Positions 1-7,103 of a stretch of DNA of 24,986 bases are shown here, one piece after another. The stretch covers positions 1-24,986 of the forward strand of contig CAILUB010000074.1 of assembly GCA_903837305.1 (NCBI GenBank). The letters are read 5' to 3'. The notes under the pieces are model-generated. The model had not been told where the DNA came from and made no database searches. It saw only the letters and a list, made by a program, of their open reading frames with translations. The translations under genes were made by a program, and so were the position numbers. The stretch comes from an uncultured Cytophagaceae bacterium. Lineage in GTDB: Bacteria; Bacteroidota; Bacteroidia; Cytophagales; Spirosomataceae. The first letter of the stretch is position 1; every line of letters starts with the position of its first letter.

Positions 1-1
1 T

Positions 2-517
2 TCATCTAAATTATATACACAACCGGAAGAGGTGGCTTATGCTTATGAAGTATTGTCCAAAATCTCTCACCGTTTCACGATCGCTGCGGCATTCGGTAAC
101 GTACACGGAGTTTACAAGCCGGGTAACGTGAAGTTGCAACCAGTGATTTTGAAGAACTCACAAGAGTTTATTAAGGCCAAATATAATTTGACTCCTGAGA
201 AACCAATCAACTTCGTATTCCACGGTGGTTCTGGTTCATCTCGCGAAGAAATCCGTGAGGCATTATCTTATGGTGCAATCAAAATGAATATCGATACAGA
301 TACGCAATGGGCATTCTGGGAAGGTGTTTTGGACTTCTACAAAAAGAACGAAGCCTATTTACAAGGCCAAATCGGTAACCCAACAGGTGACGATTCTCCG
401 AACAAGAAATACTATGACCCACGTGTTTGGTTACGTAAGGGCGAAGAGACTTTGGTAGCTCGTTTAAAAACAGCTTTCGAAGACTTGAACGCGACGAACG
501 CAAATCAATATCTTTAG
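2..517 (+). CDS. fbaA: Class II fructose-bisphosphate aldolase, C-terminal part (5' end outside window)
   Basis: Glycolytic and gluconeogenic Zn-dependent aldolase that interconverts fructose 1,6-bisphosphate with DHAP and glyceraldehyde 3-phosphate in the cytosol. The frame is already open at base 2 and reads SSKLYTQPEEV, so the GTG at 32 is an internal valine codon and not a start. Visible family blocks are SKISHRFTIAAAFGNVHGVY with the KPG that follows (Zn-ligand histidine), FVFHGGSGS (second metal-ligand histidine and phosphate loop), KMNIDTDTQWAFWEGV (substrate-binding Asn-Ile-Asp-Thr-Asp) and NKKYYDPRVWLR near the end. The similarity to the E. coli FbaA C-terminus is nearly continuous. 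A strong terminator follows 100 bp downstream. The N-terminal half is missing only because the window begins here. Confidence 0.97.
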   Translation, partial: SSKLYTQPEEVAYAYEVLSKISHRFTIAAAFGNVHGVYKPGNVKLQPVILKNSQEFIKAKYNLTPEKPINFVFHGGSGSSREEIREALSYGAIKMNIDTDTQWAFWEGVLDFYKKNEAYLQGQIGNPTGDDSPNKKYYDPRVWLRKGEETLVARLKTAFEDLNATNANQYL

Positions 518-522
518 TCGAT

Positions 523-598
523 AGTCCGAAGGGACTGAGTCCGGAGGGAGCCGCAGAGCGGCAGTCCGAAGGGACTGAGTCCGAAGTCCGGAGTCGAA
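523..598 (+). repeat. GC-rich direct-repeat patch, REP-like unit AGTCCGRAGGG
   Basis: The unit AGTCCG(A/G)AGGG occurs at 523-533, 538-548 and 563-573. The longer copies at 523-543 and 563-583 are identical over 21 bp and lie 40 bp apart. Between them is a short GC-rich inverted repeat, CCGCagaGCGG, at 551-561. Related partial copies follow up to 598. The patch is much richer in GC than its surroundings and is non-coding. Its origin is unknown to me; REP or MITE-like repeats would look like this. Confidence 0.7.
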
Positions 599-616
599 AA
601 GGACTACATAAAAAGG

Positions 617-643
617 AGTCGGAACAATTGTTCCGACTTTTTT
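617..643 (+). terminator. Rho-independent terminator after fbaA
   Basis: A perfect 22-bp palindrome at 617-638 (11-bp arms AGTCGGAACAA / TTGTTCCGACT) runs straight into a T tract ending at 643. It lies 100 bp after the fbaA stop, behind the repeat patch. Confidence 0.85.
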
Positions 644-684
644 GTTGGACGAAAATAAAGAAATGATATTTGTTTAAATTTTAA

Positions 685-720
685 CCCTTCGGACTCTTTC
701 CCTCCGGACTACGGACTACC
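685..720 (-). repeat. Inverted copies of the AGTCCGRAGGG repeat
   Basis: Read on the minus strand, AGTCCGAAGGG occurs at 695-685 and AGTCCGGAGGG at 710-700, with a further AGTCCG starting at 718. They are inverted relative to the copies at 523-598, so the two patches bracket the fbaA terminator. They end 4 bp before the pirin start codon. Confidence 0.65.
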
Positions 721-723
721 TTT

Positions 724-1443
724 ATGAAAACCGAACTACACCCTGCCTCCTCCCGCGGAACAGCCGATCACGGCTGGTTAAAGACCGCCTTTAGTTTTAG
801 TTTTGCTGGTTATTATAATCCGGCGCGCATTCACTTTGGTGCCTTGCGCGTGCTGAATGATGATTTTATTGCGGCGGGGATGGGTTTTGGCAAACATCCG
901 CATGATAATATGGAAATCGTGACCATTCCGATGAAAGGTGCGGTGGCGCACGAGGATTCGATGGGAACGAATGGCATTATTAATGCGGGGGATGTGCAGA
1001 TTATGTCTGCGGGTTCTGGTATTTACCATTCGGAGTTTAATGCGAGTCAAACAGAGGGTTTGGAGCTCTTCCAAATCTGGGTCATGCCCAAACTGAAAAA
1101 TATCACTCCGCGCTACGATCAACGTACCTATAATCCAGCCGATTTTAAGGGACAATGGAAGACGGTGGTTTCGCCACTGGGAACGGACATTGATTCCTTG
1201 CAAGTAAATCAAGATACCTACTTTAATATCACTGAAATAACGGAAGGCGAAAGTCTGAGCTATGCGCTGCACGGGGCACAGCAAGGGGCTTTTGTATTCG
1301 TTATTGAAGGCGGAATTGAAGTGGCTGGAGAAAAACTAGGGCGCAGAGATGCGATCGGGATTTCGCAGACGGATACGATCGAGGTAAAGGCTTCAGCAGC
1401 AGGTACGAAGGTGTTATTGATCGAAGTTCCGATGGTCTGGTAG
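724..1443 (+). CDS. Pirin family bicupin protein (YhhW/quercetinase-like)
   Basis: A 239-residue cytosolic bicupin of the pirin family. Members bind one metal in the N-terminal cupin, and some (E. coli YhhW) show quercetin 2,3-dioxygenase activity; the physiological substrate is usually unknown. The four expected ligands are visible: H58 and H60 in KHPHDNMEIVTIP, and H102 and E104 in GSGIYHSEFN. FSFAGYYNP near residue 25 and ELFQIWVMP near 115 are further family blocks. Length is normal (about 230-290). The ATG at 724 follows directly on the GC-rich repeat patch. I see no good TAnnTTTG element in register upstream (GATATTTG at 665-672 is 7/8). There is no obvious link to the phosphorus genes that follow. 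Confidence 0.93.
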   Translation: MKTELHPASSRGTADHGWLKTAFSFSFAGYYNPARIHFGALRVLNDDFIAAGMGFGKHPHDNMEIVTIPMKGAVAHEDSMGTNGIINAGDVQIMSAGSGIYHSEFNASQTEGLELFQIWVMPKLKNITPRYDQRTYNPADFKGQWKTVVSPLGTDIDSLQVNQDTYFNITEITEGESLSYALHGAQQGAFVFVIEGGIEVAGEKLGRRDAIGISQTDTIEVKASAAGTKVLLIEVPMVW

Positions 1444-1445
1444 AT

Positions 1446-1501
1446 TTAACTTTAACGTAACATTCGCTTAATCAGTAGTTTATAGTGATGGCCTATTTTT
1501 G
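1446..1501 (+). promoter_or_regulatory. Pho-box-like promoter for the metallophosphoesterase/glycosyltransferase operon
   Basis: Hexamers TTAACT (1446-1451), GTAACA (1457-1462) and TTAATC (1468-1473) are spaced exactly 11 bp apart. They are followed by a 20-bp spacer and a perfect Bacteroidota -7 element TATTTTTG (1494-1501). The start codon is at 1521, implying a leader of about 15 nt. The geometry matches six other promoters in this window. What binds the repeats is inference; PhoB-type regulators use 11-bp direct repeats. Confidence 0.6.
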
Positions 1502-1520
1502 GTAAACCAAATAGGTAAAC

Positions 1521-2321
1521 ATGGGCCGTCATTCTCAACCCACCTACAAAACGATCGTTATCTCCGACTTGCATTTAGGTAGCAAGGGGGCTAAAGCAGC
1601 CGAGGTAAACGAATTTTTACGCGCACATTCGTGCCACCAACTCATCTTAAACGGCGATATCATCGACGGCTGGCAGCTAAAAAAAGGCGGCAGCTGGAAG
1701 AAGAAGCATACGGCCTTTTTCCGTAGTGTGTTAAAGATGATGGACAAGTGTGATACGGAAGTGATTTATTTGCGCGGAAATCACGATGATTTCTTAGACC
1801 AAGTACTTCCGTTGAAGATTGGGAAGCAGTTTTCGATTCGCCAGGATTATATGTTGAAGAGTTTTGGCAAGAAATACTTCATCACACATGGCGATATTTT
1901 CGATAGCATAACCAGCCAAATGAAATGGCTAGCCTATTTAGGCGATATCGGCTACACGTTCTTGTTGTGGTTGAATAAATGGTATAATCAGTACCGCAGC
2001 TGGCAAGGAAAGCCATACTACTCTTTATCGCAGTTGATTAAGCAGAAAGTGAAGGCGGCGGTGAATTTCATCTCGGATTTTGAGGAGAAATTAGCGGAGT
2101 TAGCGAAGGCCAAAGGCGCAAATGGCATCATCTGTGGCCATATTCACAAGGCTGAAATCAAAATGATCGACGGAATCGCGTACATGAATTCTGGGGACTG
2201 GGTCGAATCATTGACGGCCTTAGTAGAAACACATAAAGGGGAATGGCAAATCATCGAATTCCCGAACTACGATTTAAAAGCAGAGTTAAACGAAATTTTA
2301 GGAGAAGCAGTAGCAATATAA
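1521..2321 (+). CDS. COG2908 metallophosphoesterase, candidate PlcP-type phospholipase C (also annotated UDP-2,3-diacylglucosamine diphosphatase)
   Basis: A 266-residue dinuclear calcineurin-like phosphoesterase. Metal-binding motifs are complete: SDLHLG (D16, H18), NGDIIDG (D46), RGNHDD (N87, H88, D89), ITHGD (H123) and GHIHKAE (H207, H209). The block NSGDWVESLTALVE near residue 223 is typical of the COG2908 branch that includes the rhizobial and marine PlcP enzymes, which strip phospholipid head groups during phosphate starvation; LpxH of lipid A synthesis is the other characterised branch. No signal peptide; it probably acts at the inner membrane face. It is followed after 1 bp by a glycosyltransferase and preceded by a Pho-box-like promoter, the same pairing as plcP-agt lipid renovation operons. 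PlcP versus LpxH activity cannot be decided from sequence alone. Confidence 0.8.
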   Translation: MGRHSQPTYKTIVISDLHLGSKGAKAAEVNEFLRAHSCHQLILNGDIIDGWQLKKGGSWKKKHTAFFRSVLKMMDKCDTEVIYLRGNHDDFLDQVLPLKIGKQFSIRQDYMLKSFGKKYFITHGDIFDSITSQMKWLAYLGDIGYTFLLWLNKWYNQYRSWQGKPYYSLSQLIKQKVKAAVNFISDFEEKLAELAKAKGANGIICGHIHKAEIKMIDGIAYMNSGDWVESLTALVETHKGEWQIIEFPNYDLKAELNEILGEAVAI

Positions 2322-2322
2322 G

Positions 2323-3492
2323 ATGGGAAAATTCATATTTACCGTACAAGGAGAAGGTCGTGGGCATTTAACACAAGCCATCTCATTTACTCAAATCGCG
2401 CGCGAGGCGGGTCACGAAGTGATCGGATACGCCGTGGGTTCTTTTCAGGGTCGAAAAATACCCTCGTTTTTCCTGAACTTTATTGGCGATACGCCAGTGT
2501 TGCAATACGAGAGTCCGTCCATTATTTTTGGCAATGGAAAATCGGTGCAGCTTTTTAAAACAGCGGCGCAGGCTTTCACGAATTTCAAGACCTTTTGGAA
2601 AAGCGCTACTCAACTAGAAGCGTTCGTTGAGGAATTGAAGCCAGATGGAATCGTAAACTTCTACGAGTCCATCACGGGTTTATATAAGTTAAAATCGGGA
2701 TCTAAAATCCCAACGATGTCCGTGGGACATCAATATTTGTTATTGAACAAGAACTTCGAAAGTATTCCTGAGAAGAAAATCGACCGTATTCTTTTAAATA
2801 TGAATACAATGATCACCTCGATCGGTTCGAAGAAGTTATTGGGCTTATCTTTCCGCCCGATCGATAACGACGCTAAGATCGAAGTGGTTCCTCCACTATT
2901 GCGCCAGCAAGTGAAAAGCATCGTGCCTAAATCGGGAGAGCGCTGGTTAGCATATTTAACCCACTTCCGATTATCGGAAGATATCATGGCGTGGTCGAAT
3001 GCGAATCCGGAGGTGAAATTGGATTGTTTTTGGGATAATCCCGCACGTAAAGAGACGTATCACTATTCTGACTCATTGACTTTTCATCCGATTGATGCGG
3101 AGAATTATTTGGCTAAAATGACCGAATGCGCAGGCTTAATATCTACTGCAGGTTTCGAATCCGTAGCTGAGGCAATGTACCTAGGCAAACCGGCGATGAT
3201 GGTTCCGGTGCCTAATCACATTGAACAAATGATTAATGCGTTCGACGGCCAATTATCTGGAGCAGGTATAGGGGCGTCCTCTTTTGACCTCAGCATCTTT
3301 AAAAAATATTTACCTTCTCACGTTTCCGTGAAAGACCAATACCAAGAATGGGTTTCGCAATCACAGCGTTTAATGGCCGGACATTTAAGTGATTTAATTG
3401 CACAGCCGGTTTATGTCACGAACTTCAGCCAAAACCAAGGAACGGGTTTGTCAGGGATGCTGGGCAGACGGAGATTTCGTTGGTCACGTTAA
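2323..3492 (+). CDS. Glycosyltransferase, GT-B fold, MurG/GT28-like
   Basis: A 389-residue cytosolic or membrane-associated GT-B enzyme. The N-terminal loop GEGRGHLTQA (residues 10-19) is the glycine-rich acceptor-side motif of this superfamily. In the C-terminal half, ISTAGFESVAEAMYLGKPAMMVPV matches the nucleotide-sugar binding region of MurG-like and PF13528-type transferases, with the expected Gly-Phe-Glu and Gly-Lys-Pro. Its start lies 1 bp after the stop of the phosphoesterase gene, so translation is probably coupled. Diacylglycerol glycosylation is inferred from that pairing: the phosphoesterase would make diacylglycerol and this enzyme would add sugar to form a phosphorus-free glycolipid. 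The sugar donor is unknown. A strong terminator follows 8 bp downstream. Confidence 0.82.
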   Translation: MGKFIFTVQGEGRGHLTQAISFTQIAREAGHEVIGYAVGSFQGRKIPSFFLNFIGDTPVLQYESPSIIFGNGKSVQLFKTAAQAFTNFKTFWKSATQLEAFVEELKPDGIVNFYESITGLYKLKSGSKIPTMSVGHQYLLLNKNFESIPEKKIDRILLNMNTMITSIGSKKLLGLSFRPIDNDAKIEVVPPLLRQQVKSIVPKSGERWLAYLTHFRLSEDIMAWSNANPEVKLDCFWDNPARKETYHYSDSLTFHPIDAENYLAKMTECAGLISTAGFESVAEAMYLGKPAMMVPVPNHIEQMINAFDGQLSGAGIGASSFDLSIFKKYLPSHVSVKDQYQEWVSQSQRLMAGHLSDLIAQPVYVTNFSQNQGTGLSGMLGRRRFRWSR

Positions 3493-3500
3493 ATAAACAT

Positions 3501-3531
3501 AAAAAGGGAGCCCAGAAAGCTCCCTTTTTTT
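3501..3531 (+). terminator. Rho-independent terminator of the two-gene operon
   Basis: Stem AAAAAGGGAGC / GCTCCCTTTTT with a 7-nt loop (ccagaaa) and a 7-T run. It starts 8 bp after the glycosyltransferase stop. Confidence 0.9.
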
Positions 3532-3539
3532 ATGATTTG

Positions 3540-3595
3540 GTAATAATAACTTCATCATTAATCAACATAGTGCAATTGTCTTAGACCTAATTTTG
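3540..3595 (+). promoter_or_regulatory. Pho-box-like promoter for the secreted phosphoesterase
   Basis: Hexamers GTAATA (3540-3545), TTCATC (3551-3556) and TCAACA (3562-3567) recur every 11 bp. A 20-bp spacer leads to a perfect -7 element TAATTTTG (3588-3595). The start codon is at 3618. The proximal hexamer is the best match and the distal two are degenerate. Confidence 0.5.
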
Positions 3596-3617
3596 TTTAG
3601 ACATTTAGTTCTATTAA

Positions 3618-4538
3618 ATGAATAGAAGATCCCTTCTGCAAAACTTGGGATTAACCCTCGGAACCCTAACTCTTCCCACGATCGGAAGAGCAAATACCAC
3701 CCCCACTCCTGAAAAACCTTTTCGAATTGCACACATAACGGATGTGCACATGATGCCCTTGATTGGTGCGGCGAAAGGCTTTGCAAAGTGTTTGGACCAT
3801 ATTCAATCTTTACCTCATAAACCAGATTTGATCATCAATAGTGGTGATGCTATTATGGATGCGCATAGAGGGGGACGGGCTATCGCTGAAAAACAGTGGC
3901 GTACCTGGAATAATGTGATCGAAAAGGAGCTCTCCATACCTATCATTCAGTCTCTAGGTAACCATGATATTTGGGTGAAGAACGAAAGTCCCGCTAGCAT
4001 TATCGAAGGGAAAAAATATGCTTTGGATGAGATCAAAGAATCGTCCTTGTATTTCTCCAAAGACTTAGGCGATTGGCACCTGATCAGTTTAGATAGTATC
4101 AGTCCTAACGTAGAAGGAAAATGGTACACCGGAAAAATAGATGAAGCCCAAATGCACTGGTTGCAGCATGAATTAAAATCCATTCCAAGCTATAAGCCGG
4201 TGATGATTGTTTCTCATATTCCCATTCTAGCAGCTTGCATTTTCTTCGATGGGAAACGCTTTGAGGGTAATCAGTGGAATGTTCCTGGAAGATGGATGCA
4301 CGAAGATGCGAATGAACTCAAAAATCTTTTCAACCTCTACCCTAACGTAAAATTAGCCATCTCAGGCCATATACATTTACTTGATCGTGTGGAATACAAT
4401 GGGGTTACCTATTGCTGCAATGGCGCTGTCAGTGGGGCTTGGTGGGGTGGAAATTACCAAGAAACAAAACCAGGCTACGCTATCATCGATTTATATCCTG
4501 ACGGCCGATTTACCAATACGTATTCATCTTATGTATAA
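3618..4538 (+). CDS. Exported calcineurin-like phosphoesterase (Tat-type signal)
   Basis: A 306-residue metallophosphoesterase. The N-terminus MNRRSLLQNLGLTLGTLTLP has paired arginines, a hydrophobic stretch and a proline, suggesting export by the Tat pathway with a mature start after about residue 25. Motifs are complete: ITDVHM (D42, H44), NSGDAIMD (D77), LGNHD (N115-D117), VSHIP and SGHIHLL. The resemblance is to CpdA-like and other 3',5'-cyclic nucleotide or general phosphodiesterases, but the substrate is not determined by these motifs. It carries its own Pho-box-like promoter, so scavenging phosphate from extracellular esters is a reasonable inference. The stop codon overlaps the start of the next gene by 8 bp. 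Confidence 0.88.
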   Translation: MNRRSLLQNLGLTLGTLTLPTIGRANTTPTPEKPFRIAHITDVHMMPLIGAAKGFAKCLDHIQSLPHKPDLIINSGDAIMDAHRGGRAIAEKQWRTWNNVIEKELSIPIIQSLGNHDIWVKNESPASIIEGKKYALDEIKESSLYFSKDLGDWHLISLDSISPNVEGKWYTGKIDEAQMHWLQHELKSIPSYKPVMIVSHIPILAACIFFDGKRFEGNQWNVPGRWMHEDANELKNLFNLYPNVKLAISGHIHLLDRVEYNGVTYCCNGAVSGAWWGGNYQETKPGYAIIDLYPDGRFTNTYSSYV

Positions 4539-4908
4539 AGCCTGGGTCTTTCTATTAATTGCGGCAGGATTCGAAGCAGCTTGGACCTACTCTCTTAAAA
4601 AAGTGAGTCTAAATGCCATCAAGTACGCCATTAGCGAAAATCCCTTTTTCAGTGTGACCGTAGGGAAAGAAATCGGGTACTTGCTCGTTTACCTGGGCTT
4701 AGGTGGCGCCAATATTTACTTTCTATCACTTTCTCTCAAGAGTATTCCATTGACGTTAGCGATCGCAAGTTGGACAGCGATATCACTCGTATTCATTAAA
4801 TTATTTGATGTTTTTATTCTAAAAACACCTACTAACAGCCTGGAAATCTTCTTCCTAACACTAATTATTGTTGGGATTGTAGGTTTAAAATTTAGCTCCT
4901 CTAACTAA
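4531..4908 (+). CDS. Divergent small multidrug resistance (SMR/SugE-like) membrane protein
   Basis: A 125-residue protein with four predicted membrane segments. I chose the ATG at 4531, which overlaps the upstream stop as ATGTATAA, because it gives an SMR-like N-terminus (MYKAWVFLLIAAGFEAAW); the longer open frame upstream lies inside the phosphoesterase gene. The membrane-buried glutamate of TM1 (E15, in AGFEAAWTYSLKK) and the C-terminal GIVGLKFS resemble SugE/Gdx guanidinium exporters. The EmrE/SugE TM3 motif A-Y-A-x-W is replaced by A-I-A-S-W, so the tyrosine is missing. The TM1-TM2 loop is longer than usual. Substrate unknown. The translational overlap suggests co-expression with the phosphoesterase. 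Confidence 0.78.
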   Translation: MYKAWVFLLIAAGFEAAWTYSLKKVSLNAIKYAISENPFFSVTVGKEIGYLLVYLGLGGANIYFLSLSLKSIPLTLAIASWTAISLVFIKLFDVFILKTPTNSLEIFFLTLIIVGIVGLKFSSSN

Positions 4909-4931
4909 TTCCAATGTTAAATTTTCATATG

Positions 4932-4987
4932 TTACCTAAATGTTAACATTGATAAATTTTATTTAACAATTTCTTTACATAGCTTTG
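4932..4987 (+). promoter_or_regulatory. Candidate promoter of the histone H1-like gene, partial Pho-box-like register
   Basis: A perfect -7 element TAGCTTTG lies at 4980-4987. Counting back 20 bp, the hexamers in 11-bp register are AAATTT (4954-4959, poor), TTAACA (4943-4948, perfect) and TTACCT (4932-4937, partial). A second out-of-register TTAACA at 4963-4968 is followed 11 bp later by TTTACA (4974-4979) abutting the -7. The -7 call is good. Membership of the Pho-box group is weak. Confidence 0.45.
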
Positions 4988-5011
4988 GCCAACACAATAA
5001 ATAAAACCATT

Positions 5012-5419
5012 ATGAGTGAGGATAACAAAAAATTGACAGACCAATTAGTGCAAGCCATCTTGCCTAAATTAAAAGGACTTTCTGAAAAAAATGCGAAGAA
5101 AGTATTGCAAGAAACGCACAAGTCAATTGCTTCCGTTGCTAAGAAATATAGCAAGCTAATTGCAGAGCAAGAGAAAGAAAAAGCAAAGGCAAAAGAAAAA
5201 GCTGCAAAAGAGGCTAAAAAGAAAACAGAAAAAGAAGCTAAGAAAAAAGCGAAAGAAGGCAAGAAAGTAGCGAAAGCTAAATTATTAGCTTCTTTGATCG
5301 CAAAAGAAAAACCTGCAGCGCCTGCGGTATCAAAAAAAGCACCAGCAGCACCTAAAAAGGCACCTGCAGCTAAAGCTCCAGCAAAACCTAAAGCAAGAGC
5401 TCCTAGAGCTAAAAAATAA
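5012..5419 (+). CDS. Histone H1-like lysine/alanine-rich DNA-binding protein
   Basis: A 135-residue very basic protein. I start it at the ATG at 5012 (MSEDNKKLTDQLVQAIL) because the promoter -7 element ends at 4987, which rules out the upstream in-frame codon at 4985. Residues 1-55 form a helical N-terminal part. Residues 55-90 are almost entirely Lys, Glu and Ala (coiled-coil-like), and residues 95-135 are Lys-Ala-Pro repeats (KKAPAAPKKAPAAKAPAKP) like the eukaryotic H1 tail and chlamydial Hc1. Such proteins are common in Bacteroidota and are thought to compact DNA or bind nucleic acid nonspecifically. It stands alone between an SMR gene and a convergent susD, with a shared terminator downstream. 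Confidence 0.85.
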   Translation: MSEDNKKLTDQLVQAILPKLKGLSEKNAKKVLQETHKSIASVAKKYSKLIAEQEKEKAKAKEKAAKEAKKKTEKEAKKKAKEGKKVAKAKLLASLIAKEKPAAPAVSKKAPAAPKKAPAAKAPAKPKARAPRAKK

Positions 5420-5435
5420 AGTTTGAGATATGAAT

Positions 5436-5469
5436 AAAAAAAAGGAGGGACAATGTCTCTCCTTTTTTT
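5436..5469. terminator. Bidirectional terminator between the H1-like gene and susD
   Basis: Stem GGAGGGAC / GTCTCTCC (5444-5451 and 5455-5462, one G-T pair, loop aat) is flanked by an A-run at 5436-5443 and a T-run at 5463-5469, so it works on either strand for the two convergent genes. Confidence 0.88.
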
Positions 5470-5486
5470 GTACCAGAATCATCGAC

Positions 5487-7085
5487 TTATTTGTTCAACC
5501 ACATAACCTCGTTGATATCATCCTTACCAGCGTATTGGCTAGTAATTGCAGCGGTGTAATTCGTTGCATTCGCTGTTCTCTCTGTCGCTGGATAAATCCA
5601 ACGCTGAGCGATACGATTGGAGTTACCATTACCCACTCCTGAAGAGAATGCTGGGAAACCAGTTCTTCTCCAGTTGAAATAAGCTTCCATTCCTGAATTC
5701 ATGAAGAAGGCTGCGTATTTCTGAGAAACAATTTTCTGGATCGCATTCGTTGCGTCTAACGCTACAGCTGACTGTGCATAGTACGTATCGAAGTTAAAGT
5801 TAACTGTATACTTCGTTTGATCAGCTGCATCTTTTGTACCTGTTTTAGAATACGTAAATGTGTTAGCTCCCTCTACAATACCGTAGAATGCGTGAGATGC
5901 CTTGATACCTTTCTTGTACCAATCTTCAGCAGAACCCGTAGCCCAACCACGTGCATATCCTTCAGCGATGTTAAAGCATAACTCAGGATATCCTACAAGG
6001 AACGTATTTTCTCCTGTGTAGTTTTGGTAGTAACGTGAACGGCTTTGGAATGAGTAGATCCCTGGAGCAAAACCTGCGCCATTCGATAAACCTGCATTCT
6101 TAGCCATGTCATCAATGTTATCACCTGAACCAGCACCACGGTAAGCCGTATAGTCTGAAGGTAATTTACCTGCTTTCAAATCTGAACCAGCTGGCTCACA
6201 CGTAACCATCACACGTGGATCTTGCGTAGAAGACAAGAAACCTACATAAGTAGATGCCATGTTTTGGCGCGTCGCATCGAAACCAAAGTTATCCGGGTTT
6301 GAAGGATATTTATTAAATGCATTCCAAACAAATTGCAATGATTCCCCATTTGATCCTAACAAAGGATACTTTGTAGGATTGCTAACCATCTCAGCAAATT
6401 TCGTTTTAACCGCTAAATCGGTATCCGTATCTTTCTTAGACAAAGTGATCAACACACGTAAACGGTATGCGTTGACTACTTTTTGCCATTTTTTCAAATC
6501 TCCACCGAAATAGAAATCACCTGAAACTGTTTCACCTCTTGCGATTACTGTAGCTAAATCTGCGTTTGCATCATCTAACCATTTCAAGATTTGAACGTAG
6601 ATCACTTTTTGAGAATCGTATTTAGGAGCTGTGTTTTCAATTCCTTTTAAGGCATCTGTCATAGGCAAGTCACCTACGCGCTTCGACATTTGATCAAAGA
6701 AATAAGCACGGAAGAATTTACCCAAAGCAGAGTATCCGTTCAAGTCTGGCAAACCTAATTTCTTCGCTTCTTCCTCCATCTTTACGACGTTTTTCAAGGT
6801 CGTATATTGGTTAGGCATTTGGCCTAAATTATACTCATTATTTGCATAATAGTTATAGTTAGAGCAATAGAACTGGTTCCAACGCATCTCCGCAGAGAAA
6901 GGACGACCATTATCGTTCATCACATTGTATTCCACTGCTTGCAAAACTAAAGAAGCAGGAACTTGCACCGCGCGGTTAGAATCTTTCTCTAACTGATCGA
7001 AGGTCTTCTCGCAGCTAGTTAAAGCTAATACCGAGAAGCTCAACAGGCCTAAGATTATATTTTTAATTTTCATTGTTTGACTCAT
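5487..7085 (-). CDS. SusD/RagB-family outer membrane lipoprotein (SusD-like_2 type)
   Basis: A 532-residue surface lipoprotein that acts as the substrate-binding lid of a SusC-SusD uptake complex. The lipoprotein signal is clear: MKIKNIILGLLSFSVLALTSC, with lipobox LTSC and acidic CEKTFDQLEKD after it, as for exported Bacteroidota lipoproteins. The body is Trp/Tyr/Asn-rich with TPR-like helices (GYSALGKFFRAYFFDQMSKRVGDLP near residue 120, YPELCFNIAEGYARGW near 370) and ends with the family block MEAYFNWRRTGFP. The start could be the ATG at 7085 or the one at 7073 (MKIK); the latter gives the more usual signal peptide. It lies 18 bp after susC, clearly in one operon. The substrate is not readable from sequence. 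Confidence 0.93.
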   Translation of the reverse strand: MSQTMKIKNIILGLLSFSVLALTSCEKTFDQLEKDSNRAVQVPASLVLQAVEYNVMNDNGRPFSAEMRWNQFYCSNYNYYANNEYNLGQMPNQYTTLKNVVKMEEEAKKLGLPDLNGYSALGKFFRAYFFDQMSKRVGDLPMTDALKGIENTAPKYDSQKVIYVQILKWLDDANADLATVIARGETVSGDFYFGGDLKKWQKVVNAYRLRVLITLSKKDTDTDLAVKTKFAEMVSNPTKYPLLGSNGESLQFVWNAFNKYPSNPDNFGFDATRQNMASTYVGFLSSTQDPRVMVTCEPAGSDLKAGKLPSDYTAYRGAGSGDNIDDMAKNAGLSNGAGFAPGIYSFQSRSRYYQNYTGENTFLVGYPELCFNIAEGYARGWATGSAEDWYKKGIKASHAFYGIVEGANTFTYSKTGTKDAADQTKYTVNFNFDTYYAQSAVALDATNAIQKIVSQKYAAFFMNSGMEAYFNWRRTGFPAFSSGVGNGNSNRIAQRWIYPATERTANATNYTAAITSQYAGKDDINEVMWLNK

Positions 7086-7103
7086 TTATAAGAGTGAAAA
7101 AAA

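Noticed and set aside
778..1284. Long minus-strand open frame opposite the pirin gene
   Set aside because: Translation shows no family features and the pirin frame is unambiguous; it is a shadow.
1492..1515. Imperfect hairpin CCTATTT...AAATAGG as an operator
   Set aside because: It needs a bulge to close and mostly coincides with the -7 element; it is likely a by-product of AT-rich sequence.
4381..4530. N-terminal extension of the SMR-like protein
   Set aside because: This stretch is the other frame of the phosphoesterase gene, and the SMR fold begins exactly at the ATG at 4531.
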